From: Emmonsiellopsis sp. PD_33
Taxonomy: Eukaryota > Ascomycota > Eurotiomycetes > Onygenales > Ajellomycetaceae
Reading direction: 5' to 3'
DNA: 44,024 bases
Assembly: GCA_032988165.1 (NCBI GenBank)
Contig: JANTQF010000301.1
Location: forward strand, 1-44,024
Shown here: in pieces, positions 20,313 to 30,800 of the stretch
Position numbering within the stretch: position 1 is the stretch's first letter
Layout of the letters: each line of letters begins with the position of its first letter
Position numbers and translations under genes: made by a program
Notes under the pieces: generated by a model
Told to the model about the DNA's origin: nothing
What the model saw: the letters and a program-made list of their open reading frames with translations, nothing else
The model's database searches: none

Positions 20313-21674
20313 TCACACTCCCTGTAAAGAGTCGGACTGCAGCCGAACACCGCGTTTAAGAGAGAATATATCCGCCATCCGGGGGTGGTTACCTGGCGGA
20401 TGAGGAAGCCCTCCTGCAAACCCTTCAAATCGCTCATCAGAGATAGCGATTATTTCACCCTGGCAAGTACAATTGCATGCCGGATCAATTGCATGTCCAA
20501 CTGAACGATTGCATTCCGCACTGTATAAGTTTGAGTGGTCAGTTTTCCATAGTATATAATCCAACGAGTCAGTGTTTCTCACGATAAAATGCACTCGCTA
20601 TTTCGAGCTTCAAAAGGCTCGTCCAATCTATCGACAAACACGTCATAGTCCTCGCCAACATAATGGCAAACTGCTGACTCGACATCTCCATCCTCAAGGT
20701 GGCAGTTTGCGGGAATTGTGCTCCGACCCAAGTCGAGGTCGCCCTCTTTAACTGGGTTCACGGGTTCATTGACAATGTTTGGCTTTCCAATCCCTTCGTC
20801 TCATTCGATCATACGCTTTTTGAATGGCTGAGAGCCATCCGCATCCCAGGACCATTTGTGGTGAAACCAATTGTAGTTAAAAAACCAAGCGTAGTTGTCA
20901 GCTGTGGCCGGGATCTGTCAGCAGGAATACGGTAACTTGTTGTCAATATAGGGCAACACACCATTACATCCAACTTTCGTATTTGCTGCGTGGTAGTGAG
21001 CGGGAATCATATCCTTCCACGCCCAGTCATGGCATCGACTCTCTCCGTATGCCATCTATATAACCAGTTAAAAACATCATCTCAACCATGAGGTTATTAA
21101 AACGCATGTAGTTTACCATGCTTCCAGATTCATATATTTGAACATCCGTACCGTGGAAAACGCCGAACCTGCTCGATATTATCTACAACAAGGTCAGTCG
21201 TGGATTAAAAAAAACATGGCGGGTAGGAGGGGCAATTGGCTCCCAAGAAGCCGAGAACTCACTACGAATGTTGAGAAAATCGGCTTTGCTCTCCTCGTTC
21301 GCCTAGCAAGTAATATATCAGCCGTGGAACCGCTGCGACAATTGAATGACAGATTTCCAACCTATGTTCCACCCGTTTGCTGGATTCGCCTTCTTATCTG
21401 ACACAAAATAGCGGTTCCAAGCCGGCGATTCCGAGTATTTACCATTCATATGAAAGTTCGTTACGACCAATGCCATTCGGGTAGCTTCCACGAGAGCCTG
21501 AAAATTCTCTATGCCGCGCTGATGTGCAGCATATCCCCAATCTATACCACGATCAGCCTTGGCCACTGCTTCAATGTTAATTCGGCGCTTCGATGGAGTG
21601 TCTCGCGGGAGTGGTTTAGCTGCCACTAGGACAAACATGGCGGTCCAGACCGAAAATTGAAAAAAGGGTGTCAT
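20313..21674 (-). CDS. Predicted secreted Cys-containing protein, multi-exon, unknown family
   Basis: The ATG at 21674 starts MTPFFQFSVWTAMFVLVAA, a clear signal peptide, followed by a dibasic SKRR site (possible Kex2 cleavage). The frame stays open to 21318 and contains GIDWGYAAHQRGIENFQALV and SPAWNRYFVSDKK. Further coding blocks read on the minus strand include FGVFHGTDVQIYES (about 21.15 kb), MAYGESRCHDWAWKD (from 21055), TADNYAWFFNYNWFHHKW (about 20.85 kb), CHLEDGDVESAVCHY (about 20.69 kb) and AECNRSVGHAIDPACNCTC, ending with a stop at 20313. Plausible introns join the last blocks: 20814 to about 20751 in phase, and about 20582 to 20521. The middle junctions do not resolve cleanly by eye, so the gene may be partly degenerate. 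I do not recognise the family, and no HExxH motif was seen. Confidence 0.45.
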
Positions 21675-22996
21675 CTTCCGCACGCAAGAGAAATGAACGC
21701 AATCGAAATAGTTTGAGTGCGGGTGCGAATCAAATAAACGTATGTAGGCCCGAGAGATCCATTGACGATTTAATACCCCTTTCGTCAAACTCGATCCCCG
21801 AAGCGCAATTGTGTCCCCTTCAATTGCTAGAAATATCAAACCAGGGGCACCGTGGGATGCTCCGTCCAGCTTGTAAAAGAGTGGAGCCCATACCGTTGCA
21901 TAATCCATGCAAATGCACAAGAATAGTATTTTCAAAACTAGACATCTAGTTTTAGAGGATTACCCCGGTGAAAAATATCATGGCCGCGTCCTCCTTAGGT
22001 ACTAGTATATGCCGTGGCGTCGCACTGGAATAAGCTGAAGTTCAAGTCCGGGTAGTCAGTTATCCAGTGGTCTCTAACGAGAAGCATTGCCAGTAATTCT
22101 CTTGGTCCCTATTCGGTTTGGGGGCGGCCCCCGCGGAAAGGCCGCGGGGGTTTGGGATACATCGGCCCCGGTTTAGAAGATCAAGCCTCCTACCGGGTGC
22201 TTCGATAGACTGTAAAGTGGTCGATAAGAAAGTGGGTGGAACCGACCCGACTAGTATCTGCTCGATTGGCGGTGTAGAGAGGGATTAGACCACGCAGCGC
22301 CGTCGTCACAGTTCAAGACGTAGCCCTCGCGCCTCCATCTTCGAAACGTCAACGAAGGACCAGGAATAAAGATCCATTGCTGGGTTGTAACATCATGACA
22401 AAACGACCAGCAAAACTATAACTAGTAGGATGCTAGAGCACCAAGATGGGACATTGCCGGTCCCGACCCCCCCCCATCAGGACCGGTTGGATAATCCCAT
22501 GCCAACGCCTACCGGGCCAAGAGTCTTTGCTACCCAGCTAGTCTTGGTAACTAGGCCCAGCTGTCGAATGAAGCAGGCTGCGGATGGTGATTCCATTCTA
22601 TCAAGGTTGGGATGATGTGAGGTTGGAGGAAGCTAGCCAAGATTAAATAGAGTTGTGGGTCGGCCCCACAGGTCTAAACCTTGTTGAAACGCAGTCCGGT
22701 CCGACATAGAATCCATGCCTCCTCGACAATAAAAACTTAGATGTCATAGTATGCACTGCACGAAACATGTCAGGATGATTGAAGAGTTTGACGACGGTCA
22801 AATTGTCACGCCAAAACAAGAAATATAAGTCCAATTCCGCATACCTTGAACAATTTATTTTTAGTACATAGTAAAGATAGATACATACATACTAGTACAT
22901 ACTCGTAGCTATGCGACTGGACCATAACGATTAACCATGCCAATTTCAGTTTGATTTGGTATAGTTCAACCCTCTAACAGGATATGCCCAGAGGAT
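21675..22996. other. Accessory intergenic region
   Basis: About 1.3 kb without a supportable gene. It includes a GC-rich hairpin near 22.13 kb, a poly-C run near 22470 and scattered ACTAGT motifs (22000, 22250, 22420, 22890). Some sequence may derive from old mobile elements, but I cannot name one. Confidence 0.4.
22126..22152. repeat. GC-only inverted repeat (hairpin); coordinates approximate
   Basis: CCCCCGCGG and CCGCGGGGG flank a loop of about 5 nt, giving a 9-bp perfect GC stem in otherwise moderate-GC DNA. It could be a transposon-end hairpin or a structured RNA element. There is no further support. Confidence 0.5.
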
Positions 22997-23934
22997 TTAT
23001 AGTTCATCATGGACAAACCCTGGAATGTCCTTCAAGATTTCAGGCTGGAGAACCCGCCGTTTTGCCCATTATGCAGCTCCCACTGCGCCAACAAAATGCG
23101 GATCGATTGTGTCTCGTATCTTCCCTTTATGCTCTGGCAAGGCGGCCTCAACTGCATCGCGTATGTTGGTAAATAGTTTTCTTGGTGCTTCTCCACCTAT
23201 CATAATCGCTCGGAGATCTTGGAAATAGTCGTTTGTGTCACTTTTACGAAAGTGTTTGGAGATGAAATCTTGGATTGCGTTCTGATACTCATTCTGGTAC
23301 CCGCCTGGGATCTGCATAGAAGTATTAGATATCATACTGGTATCGTTCGAGTAGGGAGGGCGGATGGCCCAAGGACTGACTTACATGGTTTTCGGATTCC
23401 AACACCTTTGCCCCTAAATTTTTGAGCCTAGTACTGCCAACCATGTTAAAGGTGAAATCGCCCACATCCCCGATGGAAAGTTCCAGATACTCTCTGTTGT
23501 ATTCAACGAAAATAACATAATGCGGGCCATCATCAATATCACACAAGTTGGGCTCTAGCCCAAACCCCTCACATGAATTGAGCCCGTATGCAAGACGTGC
23601 CGCATGGGGAGCCTTCTAACCTGCCAGGGTTGAATGAAATCCTGCTCATTTTTCATTCCTACGTTAGACACCGAGCCATATGAAGTTTCATTAAAGTGCT
23701 CTGGGATGCTGATTGACGTGATATCGACTGATTCGCCTAGGATTCTGGTTGCCTCTTTTTTGATGGCCATCAGGGAGGCACCAAATATTGTTTCGCCTTC
23801 AGGTGTACTACTCGGGTCCCGGGGAATTGGAACACTAGAATTGCCACCCCGAAGATACCACTGGCCCATCCATTGGCTTTGATAGCAGAGACATTTTTCA
23901 GCAAGGTTCTAACAAGGGGATAGAGTTCAAACAT
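22997..23934 (-). pseudogene. Hsp70/actin-like ATPase-fold protein, interrupted by an in-frame stop
   Basis: The recognisable exons are: one ending at 23663 (EGETIFGASLMAIKKEATRI...ITSISIPEHFNETSYG), then 23615-23385 (KAPHAARLAYGLNSCEGFGL...IGDVGDFTFN), then 23311-23069 (YQNAIQDFISKHF...AIMIGGEAPRKL...IDPHFVGAVGAA). The introns are 47 and 73 bp and in phase. The series (SIPEHFN, AARLAYGL, VEYNREYLELSIGDVGDF, IMIGGEA, DPHFVGAVGAA) follows the Hsp70/actin-like nucleotide-binding fold. It matches a family of divergent fungal Hsp70-like proteins. Directly after GAVGAA comes TAA (23071-23069). The same frame then runs on as WAKRRVLQPEILKDIPGFVHDEL to a second stop at 22997, which looks like the true C-terminus. 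The N-terminal phosphate-1 loop (DxGTT-type) is not found. An ATG at 23934 with a hydrophobic stretch may be the start, but its frame differs from the next block. Confidence 0.55.
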
Positions 23935-23945
23935 GGAGCCACTTG

Positions 23946-24215
23946 CTATTTCATTCCTTCGTTTTGAAGTGAGTTTTCAACAAAGGCAATGTACGCATCG
24001 GCCCCTTTAACACTCGCAACTAATATCGGCTCGCCGGTGGAGGCGTTGATTTGGGAGAGAGACCCGCAAAGATCATCGATCCCCACTTCGTATATGGTGA
24101 AGCTGGCGCAGGGCGTTTTCGCTCCCCTTCGGTTCCTGGGTGCATCAGGACAGTATTTCGTCTGGGATAGCGTGTAGCAGCCGCAGGTATATATTGTTTT
24201 CTTTCGTTCGCACAT
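23946..24215 (-). CDS. Small Cys-rich protein, unknown
   Basis: 89 aa, starting MCERKKTIYTCGCYT, with cysteines at residues 2, 11, 13, 22, 36 and 50 and no signal peptide. The C-Y-x-C-G-C start followed by a K-x-C motif resembles a class of small uncharacterised ascomycete proteins with N-terminal Cys patterns. The stop lies only 11 bp before the putative ATG of the broken Hsp70-like gene on the same strand. The two could therefore be exons of one older gene, but I found no in-phase splice joining them. The promoter side (24.3-24.5 kb) has TATATA sequences. Confidence 0.45.
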   Translation of the reverse strand: MCERKKTIYTCGCYTLSQTKYCPDAPRNRRGAKTPCASFTIYEVGIDDLCGSLSQINASTGEPILVASVKGADAYIAFVENSLQNEGMK

Positions 24216-24747
24216 GGTGATGGCTGCTAGTAGGGGTTTGAAATGAGGGATGTATGATGCAACGCAGATAGAGGTGATATAGATATAGCAAGGTGCGGGA
24301 ATTTCGAATTGGGAATTGGAAGTTGTGGATGGAGATAGAGCTGAGTGTGGATTGGGTGTATGTAGGTTGATGGTAGGAAGAAGAATAGGAAAAGAGACAG
24401 CAAGAACCAGAACTTGACGGAGCTTTATATACGCTACACATCATTGTGGTGAGGCGCCACTTGTATCCATGTGTATAAGCCGCGGGTGCACAAAGAGGAA
24501 CTAAGGAAATAAATATTCCAGCTCGATAGTGGGGAATGCCTATTCTTCAGATAGCTATGGTAGACTCCTGTTGGGGTTCAGCCGACGCTGCCCAACGTTC
24601 AAGACTTGTTACAAATGTAGTATACCATACGACCACAGGTAGAGCAAATCCGCCGGTCAATCCCCTTCATAGAGAGATGTGTTTCCACAAAGCGATTGGG
24701 TTTTCCGCCGGGTTATAAAGGAGTTAGCGCAGCGATGTTTCATTCCA
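24216..24747. other. Intergenic region
   Basis: The region upstream of the small Cys-rich gene and downstream of the ankyrin gene. No gene is supported. Confidence 0.45.
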
Positions 24748-25817
24748 TTAAGGCATGACTTTGAGAGGGTTCTGCCCCTGGAGTATTCCCGTTACACCTT
24801 TGCATTTCCTAAGGGTTTCAAATTCCAACGGTATGACCCCTTTAGAATCGGGAACCAAGTAGTCTATGTCACTTCGGCTTAGCAGAAGCTCACATACTCC
24901 CACACGGCCCCGTTCAACTGCCCAGAATAGCGGAGTGCGGTGTTCATCGTCACAACAGTTGAGATCGGCCACTGAAGCTCGTTGTAGTAACAGTTGCGCA
25001 CAGTCGTCGTGTCCCATCTGTGCGGCAATATGGAGCGCTGTCTTTCCCGCCCAGCCTCGGTATGATAAGGAGGCACCGCTGTTCAGCAGGAGGCCCACAG
25101 TATCAGTGTGCTGTAATGAAACTGCAAGGTACAAAGGGTTTCCGAAATATTCATCTTCGACATTGATATCTAGCTCCTGTTGCAGGAGAAAGCGGAGTAG
25201 TGGAAGGTTGTTGTCGTAGATTGCCGCTATCAACGCACGCTCGCAAGTCCCCGTCTGGGCTGGACTATGAGTAGTGTAGTTCCTTGATCGAAGTTTCCGA
25301 CACATTCTCATTTCATTAAGATGTATCAGGGCCGCACTACCCAAAGACCTCACGTATCTTTCTTTTACGGTGTGCCCACCCTCGCACCGGGGTAAATTGC
25401 CGATGATAAAATCTGCCGTGACCGATACAGCACCGACAAGTCCATACGGCCCTATAAAGTCGTCGAAAGCTAGTTCTACCAGCACACGGATCATGAAACG
25501 AGGATATGTCTCCATAAATTGGAAAATGGTGCTCGACTTGTTGCGTTTGACCTGGTCAATAAACCAGGCCAAGATATAAGCATTAAGCCCTCCTTAGGGA
25601 ACATCAGTGGCTCGCATTATTATATGTGGCAAGTGATGGATCACTCACTGCATACTTGTCTTAATGCCAGAATACTTCTGAGCGCTTGGGTATTCTCATC
25701 CCCATCGAACTCATCTCCGACCAAAAAGCGGGCGTCCCGTATCCCGATGGTATTCATGCCTAGAATTGCCACCAGTAACTCACTTGGAAGTAGAAATAAT
25801 TTTGGAGTTAATGTCAT
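24748..25817 (-). CDS. Ankyrin-repeat protein
   Basis: Two exons, 25817-25649 and 25592-24748, with a 56-bp intron in phase; 337 aa. The start MTLTPKLFLLPSELLVAIL was chosen over an upstream in-frame ATG at 25901 because LLPSELLVAI resembles a degenerate F-box-like start common in fungal ankyrin proteins. About four ankyrin repeats cover residues 165-315: LIAAIYDNNLPLLRFLLQQ, LYLAVSLQHTDTVGLLLNSG, TALHIAAQMGHDDCAQLLL and TPLFWAVERGRVGVCELLL. Such proteins are numerous and fast-evolving in filamentous fungi and act in protein-protein binding. Partner and role are unknown. It is divergent from the sirtuin gene. Confidence 0.85.
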
Positions 25818-26215
25818 TGTGGGCTCATAAAGAATCCCGCAGAGACAAAGCAGATGCAATCGCGAAGGAATGATTTTAGTTGGAGCGGAATCACATAACA
25901 AAGAAGACGTCGGTATTTAACTAAGGATCCGACGCGTCTCGCGTCCGTCCAATAGAAATACACGCTCCAGAAATGTCTCCGATGTTTTCAGTCCAACCTC
26001 TGTGCAATGTAAATTTCAGTGCGCGTTTTCAAGGTAGACACTCACTCTACTAAATTCGAAATCAGATAACCAGTACCTACCACACCTCGCGCACAAACTC
26101 GCTCGCACCGTTTAGATATAAACGCGTCGACCCAACGACTTTCTCGGACGGATACTGTACCGACCTGCCTGCCACCGGATAAGAGACAACAAACCGCGAC
26201 AATTATTAAACAAAC
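25818..26215. promoter_or_regulatory. Divergent promoter, ankyrin gene / sirtuin gene
   Basis: About 400 bp between the two starts. The sirtuin ATG sits in an A-rich context (ACAAACATG). No specific regulator site was identified. Confidence 0.5.
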
Positions 26216-27327
26216 ATGTCTCCATCTTCCACCCCTTCCGCTCCGGCACAATCCCATGACGCTTCTCGTTCCCTTGCAAATGAAATCGAAGCCGCCTATG
26301 TTGCTCGTCAACGAGCCAAACTGCGATCCAAAACCACAGAGAATGTCCCTTTCGTCATTGATAATGCGGCCTATGATTCGTTCAACGCACATTTAACATC
26401 TTCAAGGCGCATTCTCGTTCTTCTTGGAGCCGGGTTATCTGTTGCCTCTGGTATCCAAACCTATGTTGGAGAAGGTGGATACTGGAGAACTCACAATGTC
26501 CGTAGATTAGCCACCGTTGGTGCGTTCCGTGAAGATCCAGGTTTAATATGGTGGTTCAATAGTGAGAGACGGAGAGAGGCAATGAGGGCACAACCAAACA
26601 AAGGGCATTTTACTTTGGCAGAGTTGGCCAAAAGAATGGGGGATGGTATGCTGACTGTGTGTCAAAATATTGACGGTGAGCCATTTCTAGCACTTACTCG
26701 CCTGATTTCCGCAATATGCAAAAGGGAATATGTCCTGAGTCAACGCTAAACAATTATCAAGGCCTCTGCCCTCGCGCTGGTCAGCCCGAATCTTCCACTG
26801 TCTACCTCCACGGCGATTATTTCGCTGTCAAATGTAGCGCCGAGAACTGCGCATACACCCGCAAGGACTACAATGATCCGATAGTTCCAGCCCTCACGCT
26901 TCCTGCCACTCATTCGGTTTCCGATCCCAGCTATTCCTTGCCTCAGATTCCATTAGAGTCACTTCCCCGCTGTCCCACATGCTCCTCCCTACTCCGTCCC
27001 GCTGTAACCTGGTTTGGAGAAGAGATGCCTGCTACCCAGGTCCAAAGGATTGACAATTGGGTGCACCATGTTAAAGCTGGTAGTGAGCAGGAAAGTCAGA
27101 TAGATTTAGTCCTTGTGATCGGCACAGCCGCCACTGTTCACCCAATAGTCCCGTTGGTGACTGAAGTGAGAAAGAGAGGCGCCAGAGTTTGTGTTGTCAA
27201 CCCAGACCAGGAATCGGCAGAAAAGGTTGGTGGTCTGGAGGAAGGGAATTGGTGGTTCCGCGGCGGGGCAGAAGAGGTTTTGCCTGTGGTTTTCAAAGGG
27301 GTGATAGGGGATGCTCCAGGGGCTTGA
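26216..27327 (+). CDS. Sirtuin, NAD-dependent deacylase-like (class III-like)
   Basis: Two exons, 26216-26675 and 26762-27327, with an 86-bp intron; 341 aa. It contains the Rossmann motif GAGLSVASGI (71-80), CQNIDG (149-154), a catalytic-type His170 in YLHGD, and two zinc Cys pairs, C178/C183 (KCSAENC) and C224/C227 (RCPTC). A GTAATVHP segment and a terminal VVNPDQES NAD-site strand follow. WR in the cofactor loop (GEGGYWRTHN) suggests the SIRT5/class III branch. Of the two residues that define SIRT5 acyl specificity, the Arg appears kept in ERRREAM and the Tyr replaced. The normally conserved Phe-Arg after GIP (TFRG) is TYVG here (Tyr83-Val84), so the catalytic Arg is missing. Activity is therefore uncertain. 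There is no clear mitochondrial presequence. Confidence 0.85.
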
Positions 27328-27815
27328 TAGAAGACCCCACCGCCCCAAGGGCCGTATAGGACATTATCAAAAACTCGTCTCCATTTCCCCAGTCACAGTT
27401 TAAAGCAAAACAATAAGTAAACCATGGCCTAGATCTGAGGACTTCCGCATGCTGAAGCTATAGAGAACAGAGTTCCCTCCGTCGACATGATGCTCAAAGC
27501 ACAATGACGTCGAAGGTTCAGTTCTGGTGCGATAAGATAAGGCCCATCCACGGATCGGAACAAATCAATGTTCCGAGAATGCAATAACCTTATTCCAACC
27601 TAATGCTGACATAATCCGCCGAAAGACCACGAAAATGATTTCACGCGGCAAGATACCACATCTCCAGCTTCAATCCCAGAGCTGGCAAATTTTCCAACTC
27701 CATGTCCCCGCTCTTGGTATAGCTCGCTTCTTGATATATCCCCTCTGTATGGGATATTGCTATTCTTGACACCTGTCTTTTCTGTTTGCGCTCCTCTCGA
27801 GCGGTTCCCGGCACC
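27328..27815. other. Intergenic region, SPF1 promoter
   Basis: About 490 bp. No gene is seen, and minus-strand open frames are shadows. It must contain the SPF1 promoter and 5' UTR. Confidence 0.5.
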
Positions 27816-30800
27816 ATGTAAGTCGCGATCACCATGAGCAATGTTCACAATGGGCACAAAGCTGACTCCCCGGAAGGCCGCGCCTTGTGGATAACTCTCA
27901 GATACAGTCCGCATCGCTCCGAAACCCTCTTCCGCTTCAGATACGCGCCTATGTTTGGCCATTTCTGATCATATGGCCTATCTTCCTTGCCGTCTACCTC
28001 TCTCCCGAACGATATGATACTTACATTCAAGGATCCGAATGGACGTTTGTTTGGGCTGGATCGATATTTACACTACAAGCTTTGACATGGCTGGCAACGA
28101 AATGGAACGTTAACGTCGATGCTCTCTTTACGACAAGCAGTGCGAAATCAGTCTACACTGCGCAGCTCATCAAAGTTCTGCCTATTGTGAACGCAGGATC
28201 CGCGGAGATTTGCCCACTGATCAGAGAAAAGGCTGGCGGAAAGGACACCATCTCGTTCCTCTTCCAGAAACGGCGATTCCTCTACTACCCAGATAGAAAG
28301 ACATTTGCCCCACTCTCGTATGCGATTGATGCCGAACCAAAACCGCTCCTCAAGACCTTCCAGGAAAGCCGCGGGTTGAAGACAGAGGAGGATATCGCCG
28401 AAATCCAGCACCACTACGGCGATAATACTTTCGACATCCCTGTGCCCACTTTCACTGAGCTTTTCAAGGAACATGCCGTGGCCCCGTTTTTCGTTTTCCA
28501 AGTTTTCTGTGTTGGTCTTTGGCTGTTGGATGAATATTGGTACTATTCGCTCTTCACGCTGTTCATGCTGGTCGCTTTCGAAAGCACCGTGGTATGGCAG
28601 CGGCAGCGTACTTTGAACGAGTTCCGAGGAATGAGCATCAAACCCTACGATGTTTGGGTTTACCGCAAGAACAAATGGACCGAGATCACCAGTGATAAAT
28701 TGCTCCCTGGAGATCTACTATCTGTCAACCGGACAAAGGAGGATAGCGGCGTCGCTTGCGATATTCTTATGGTGGAGGGCAGTGTCATCGTCAATGAGGC
28801 CATGCTTTCGGGCGAAAGCACTCCTCTCCTCAAAGATTCGATCCAACTCCGACCAGGCGACGACCAAATTGACACCGAAGGCTTGGATAAAAATGCCTTC
28901 TTATATGGTGGTACGAAGGTGTTGCAAGTTACGCACCCGAACTCGGCGGAAGCGGCTCCTACTGGTATCCCAGCGCCTCCTGACAATGGCGGTCTTGGTA
29001 TTGTTGTGAAAACTGGTTTCGAGACCAGCCAGGGGAGCTTAGTTCGCACTATGATTTACTCCACGGAACGTGTCTCTGCCAATAACGTCGAGGCACTGTT
29101 GTTCATCCTATTCCTTCTGATGTTCGCCATTGCCGCATCGTGGTACGTCTGGCAGGAAGGCGTGGCAAAGGACCGGAAACGATCGAAGCTGCTGTTGGAC
29201 TGCGTCTTGATTATTACTAGCGTTGTCCCCCCTGAACTTCCAATGGAGCTGAGTTTGGCTGTCAACACCAGTCTTGCCGCGCTCAGCAAGTTCGCGATCT
29301 TCTGTACCGAACCATTCAGAATCCCATTTGCCGGTCGCGTTGATATTGCATGCTTCGATAAAACGGGAACTCTCACAGGGGAAGATCTCTTGGTTGATGG
29401 TATTGCTGGACTTAATCTGGGACAGGCCAACGCCACTGTCGACAAACATGGTGCTCATACTGACATCACCCCGGTTGGAAATGTTGCGAATGAAACCACC
29501 CTCGTCCTTGCCACAGCGCACGCTCTAGTGAAGTTGGATGAAGGGGAGATTGTCGGCGATCCCATGGAGAAGGCGACGCTGAATTCACTTGGATGGGTTC
29601 TTGGCCGTAATGACATTCTGACGAGCAAGGCTAGCGCTCCAACCAGGCAACCAGGCAGAGCGCTCGACTCCGTTCAAATCAAGCGAAGATTCCAATTCTC
29701 TTCGGCCCTCAAACGCCAAAGCGCTATCGCAACCGTTGTTAGCACCGACCGGCAAACTTCGAAGAAGCTCAAGGGGACATTCGTTGGCGTCAAGGGTGCC
29801 CCAGAAACGATCCGGACTATGCTCGTTTCGACTCCCCCTCATTACGAAGAAACATTCAAATACTTCACTCGTAATGGCGCTCGAGTTCTCGCTCTTGGAT
29901 ACAAGTACCTCTCCACCGAATCCGAACTGGGTCAGGGACGGATCAACAACCTCAAAAGAGAGGATGTTGAATCCGACCTTCATTTTGCCGGATTCCTTGT
30001 GCTACAGTGTCCCTTGAAAGACGATGCTGTAAAGGCTCTGCGGATGCTGAATGAAAGCAGCCACCGTGTGGTCATGATTACCGGAGACAACCCACTCACG
30101 GCAGTTCATGTCGCTCGACAGGTAGAAATTGTTGACAGAGAAGTACTAATTCTGGACGCCCCTGAACACGACAATTCTGGAACTAAACTCGTCTGGCGGA
30201 CTATTGACGACACATTCAGTGTCGATGTCGATCCTAGTCAACCTTTGGACCCAAAGATTCTGCAAACCAAGGATCTCTGTATCACTGGATACGCATTGGC
30301 CAAGTTTAAGAACCAAAAGGCGCTTCCCGATCTTCTTCGCCATACCTGGGTATATGCTCGTGTTTCTCCTAAGCAGAAGGAGGAAATTTTGTTGGGTATG
30401 AAGGATGCAGGATATACGACCCTTATGTGTGGCGACGGTACCAATGATGTCGGTGCTCTCAAACAGGCCCACGTCGGCGTTGCTCTCCTTAACGGCTCCC
30501 AAGACGACCTCAACAAGATCGCCGAACATTTCCGGAATACCAAGATGAAGGAGATTTATGAGAAGCAAGTTCAGATGATGCAAAGATTCAATCAACCTAC
30601 CCCACCAGTACCTCTGAACATCGCACATCTGTATCCTCCCGGACCCACCAACCCACACTACGAGAAGGCCATGATTCGGGAAGCGGAAAAGAAGGGAGTA
30701 ACAGCCGCTGCCGCAGCACAAGCGAATGGCATCCCAACCATCACCTCTCCCGGTGCGCAAGCTCTCCAGCAATCAAATAACCGACCCACCCAGCAACAGC

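Noticed and set aside
20801..21674. Assignment of the secreted protein to a zinc metalloprotease family
   Set aside because: The overall look (signal peptide, aromatic C-terminal block) prompted the idea, but no HExxH or other metal motif was found.
22020..22080. GTTCAAGTCC near 22040 as a tRNA T-arm
   Set aside because: No matching acceptor stem, D-arm or anticodon arm could be built around it.
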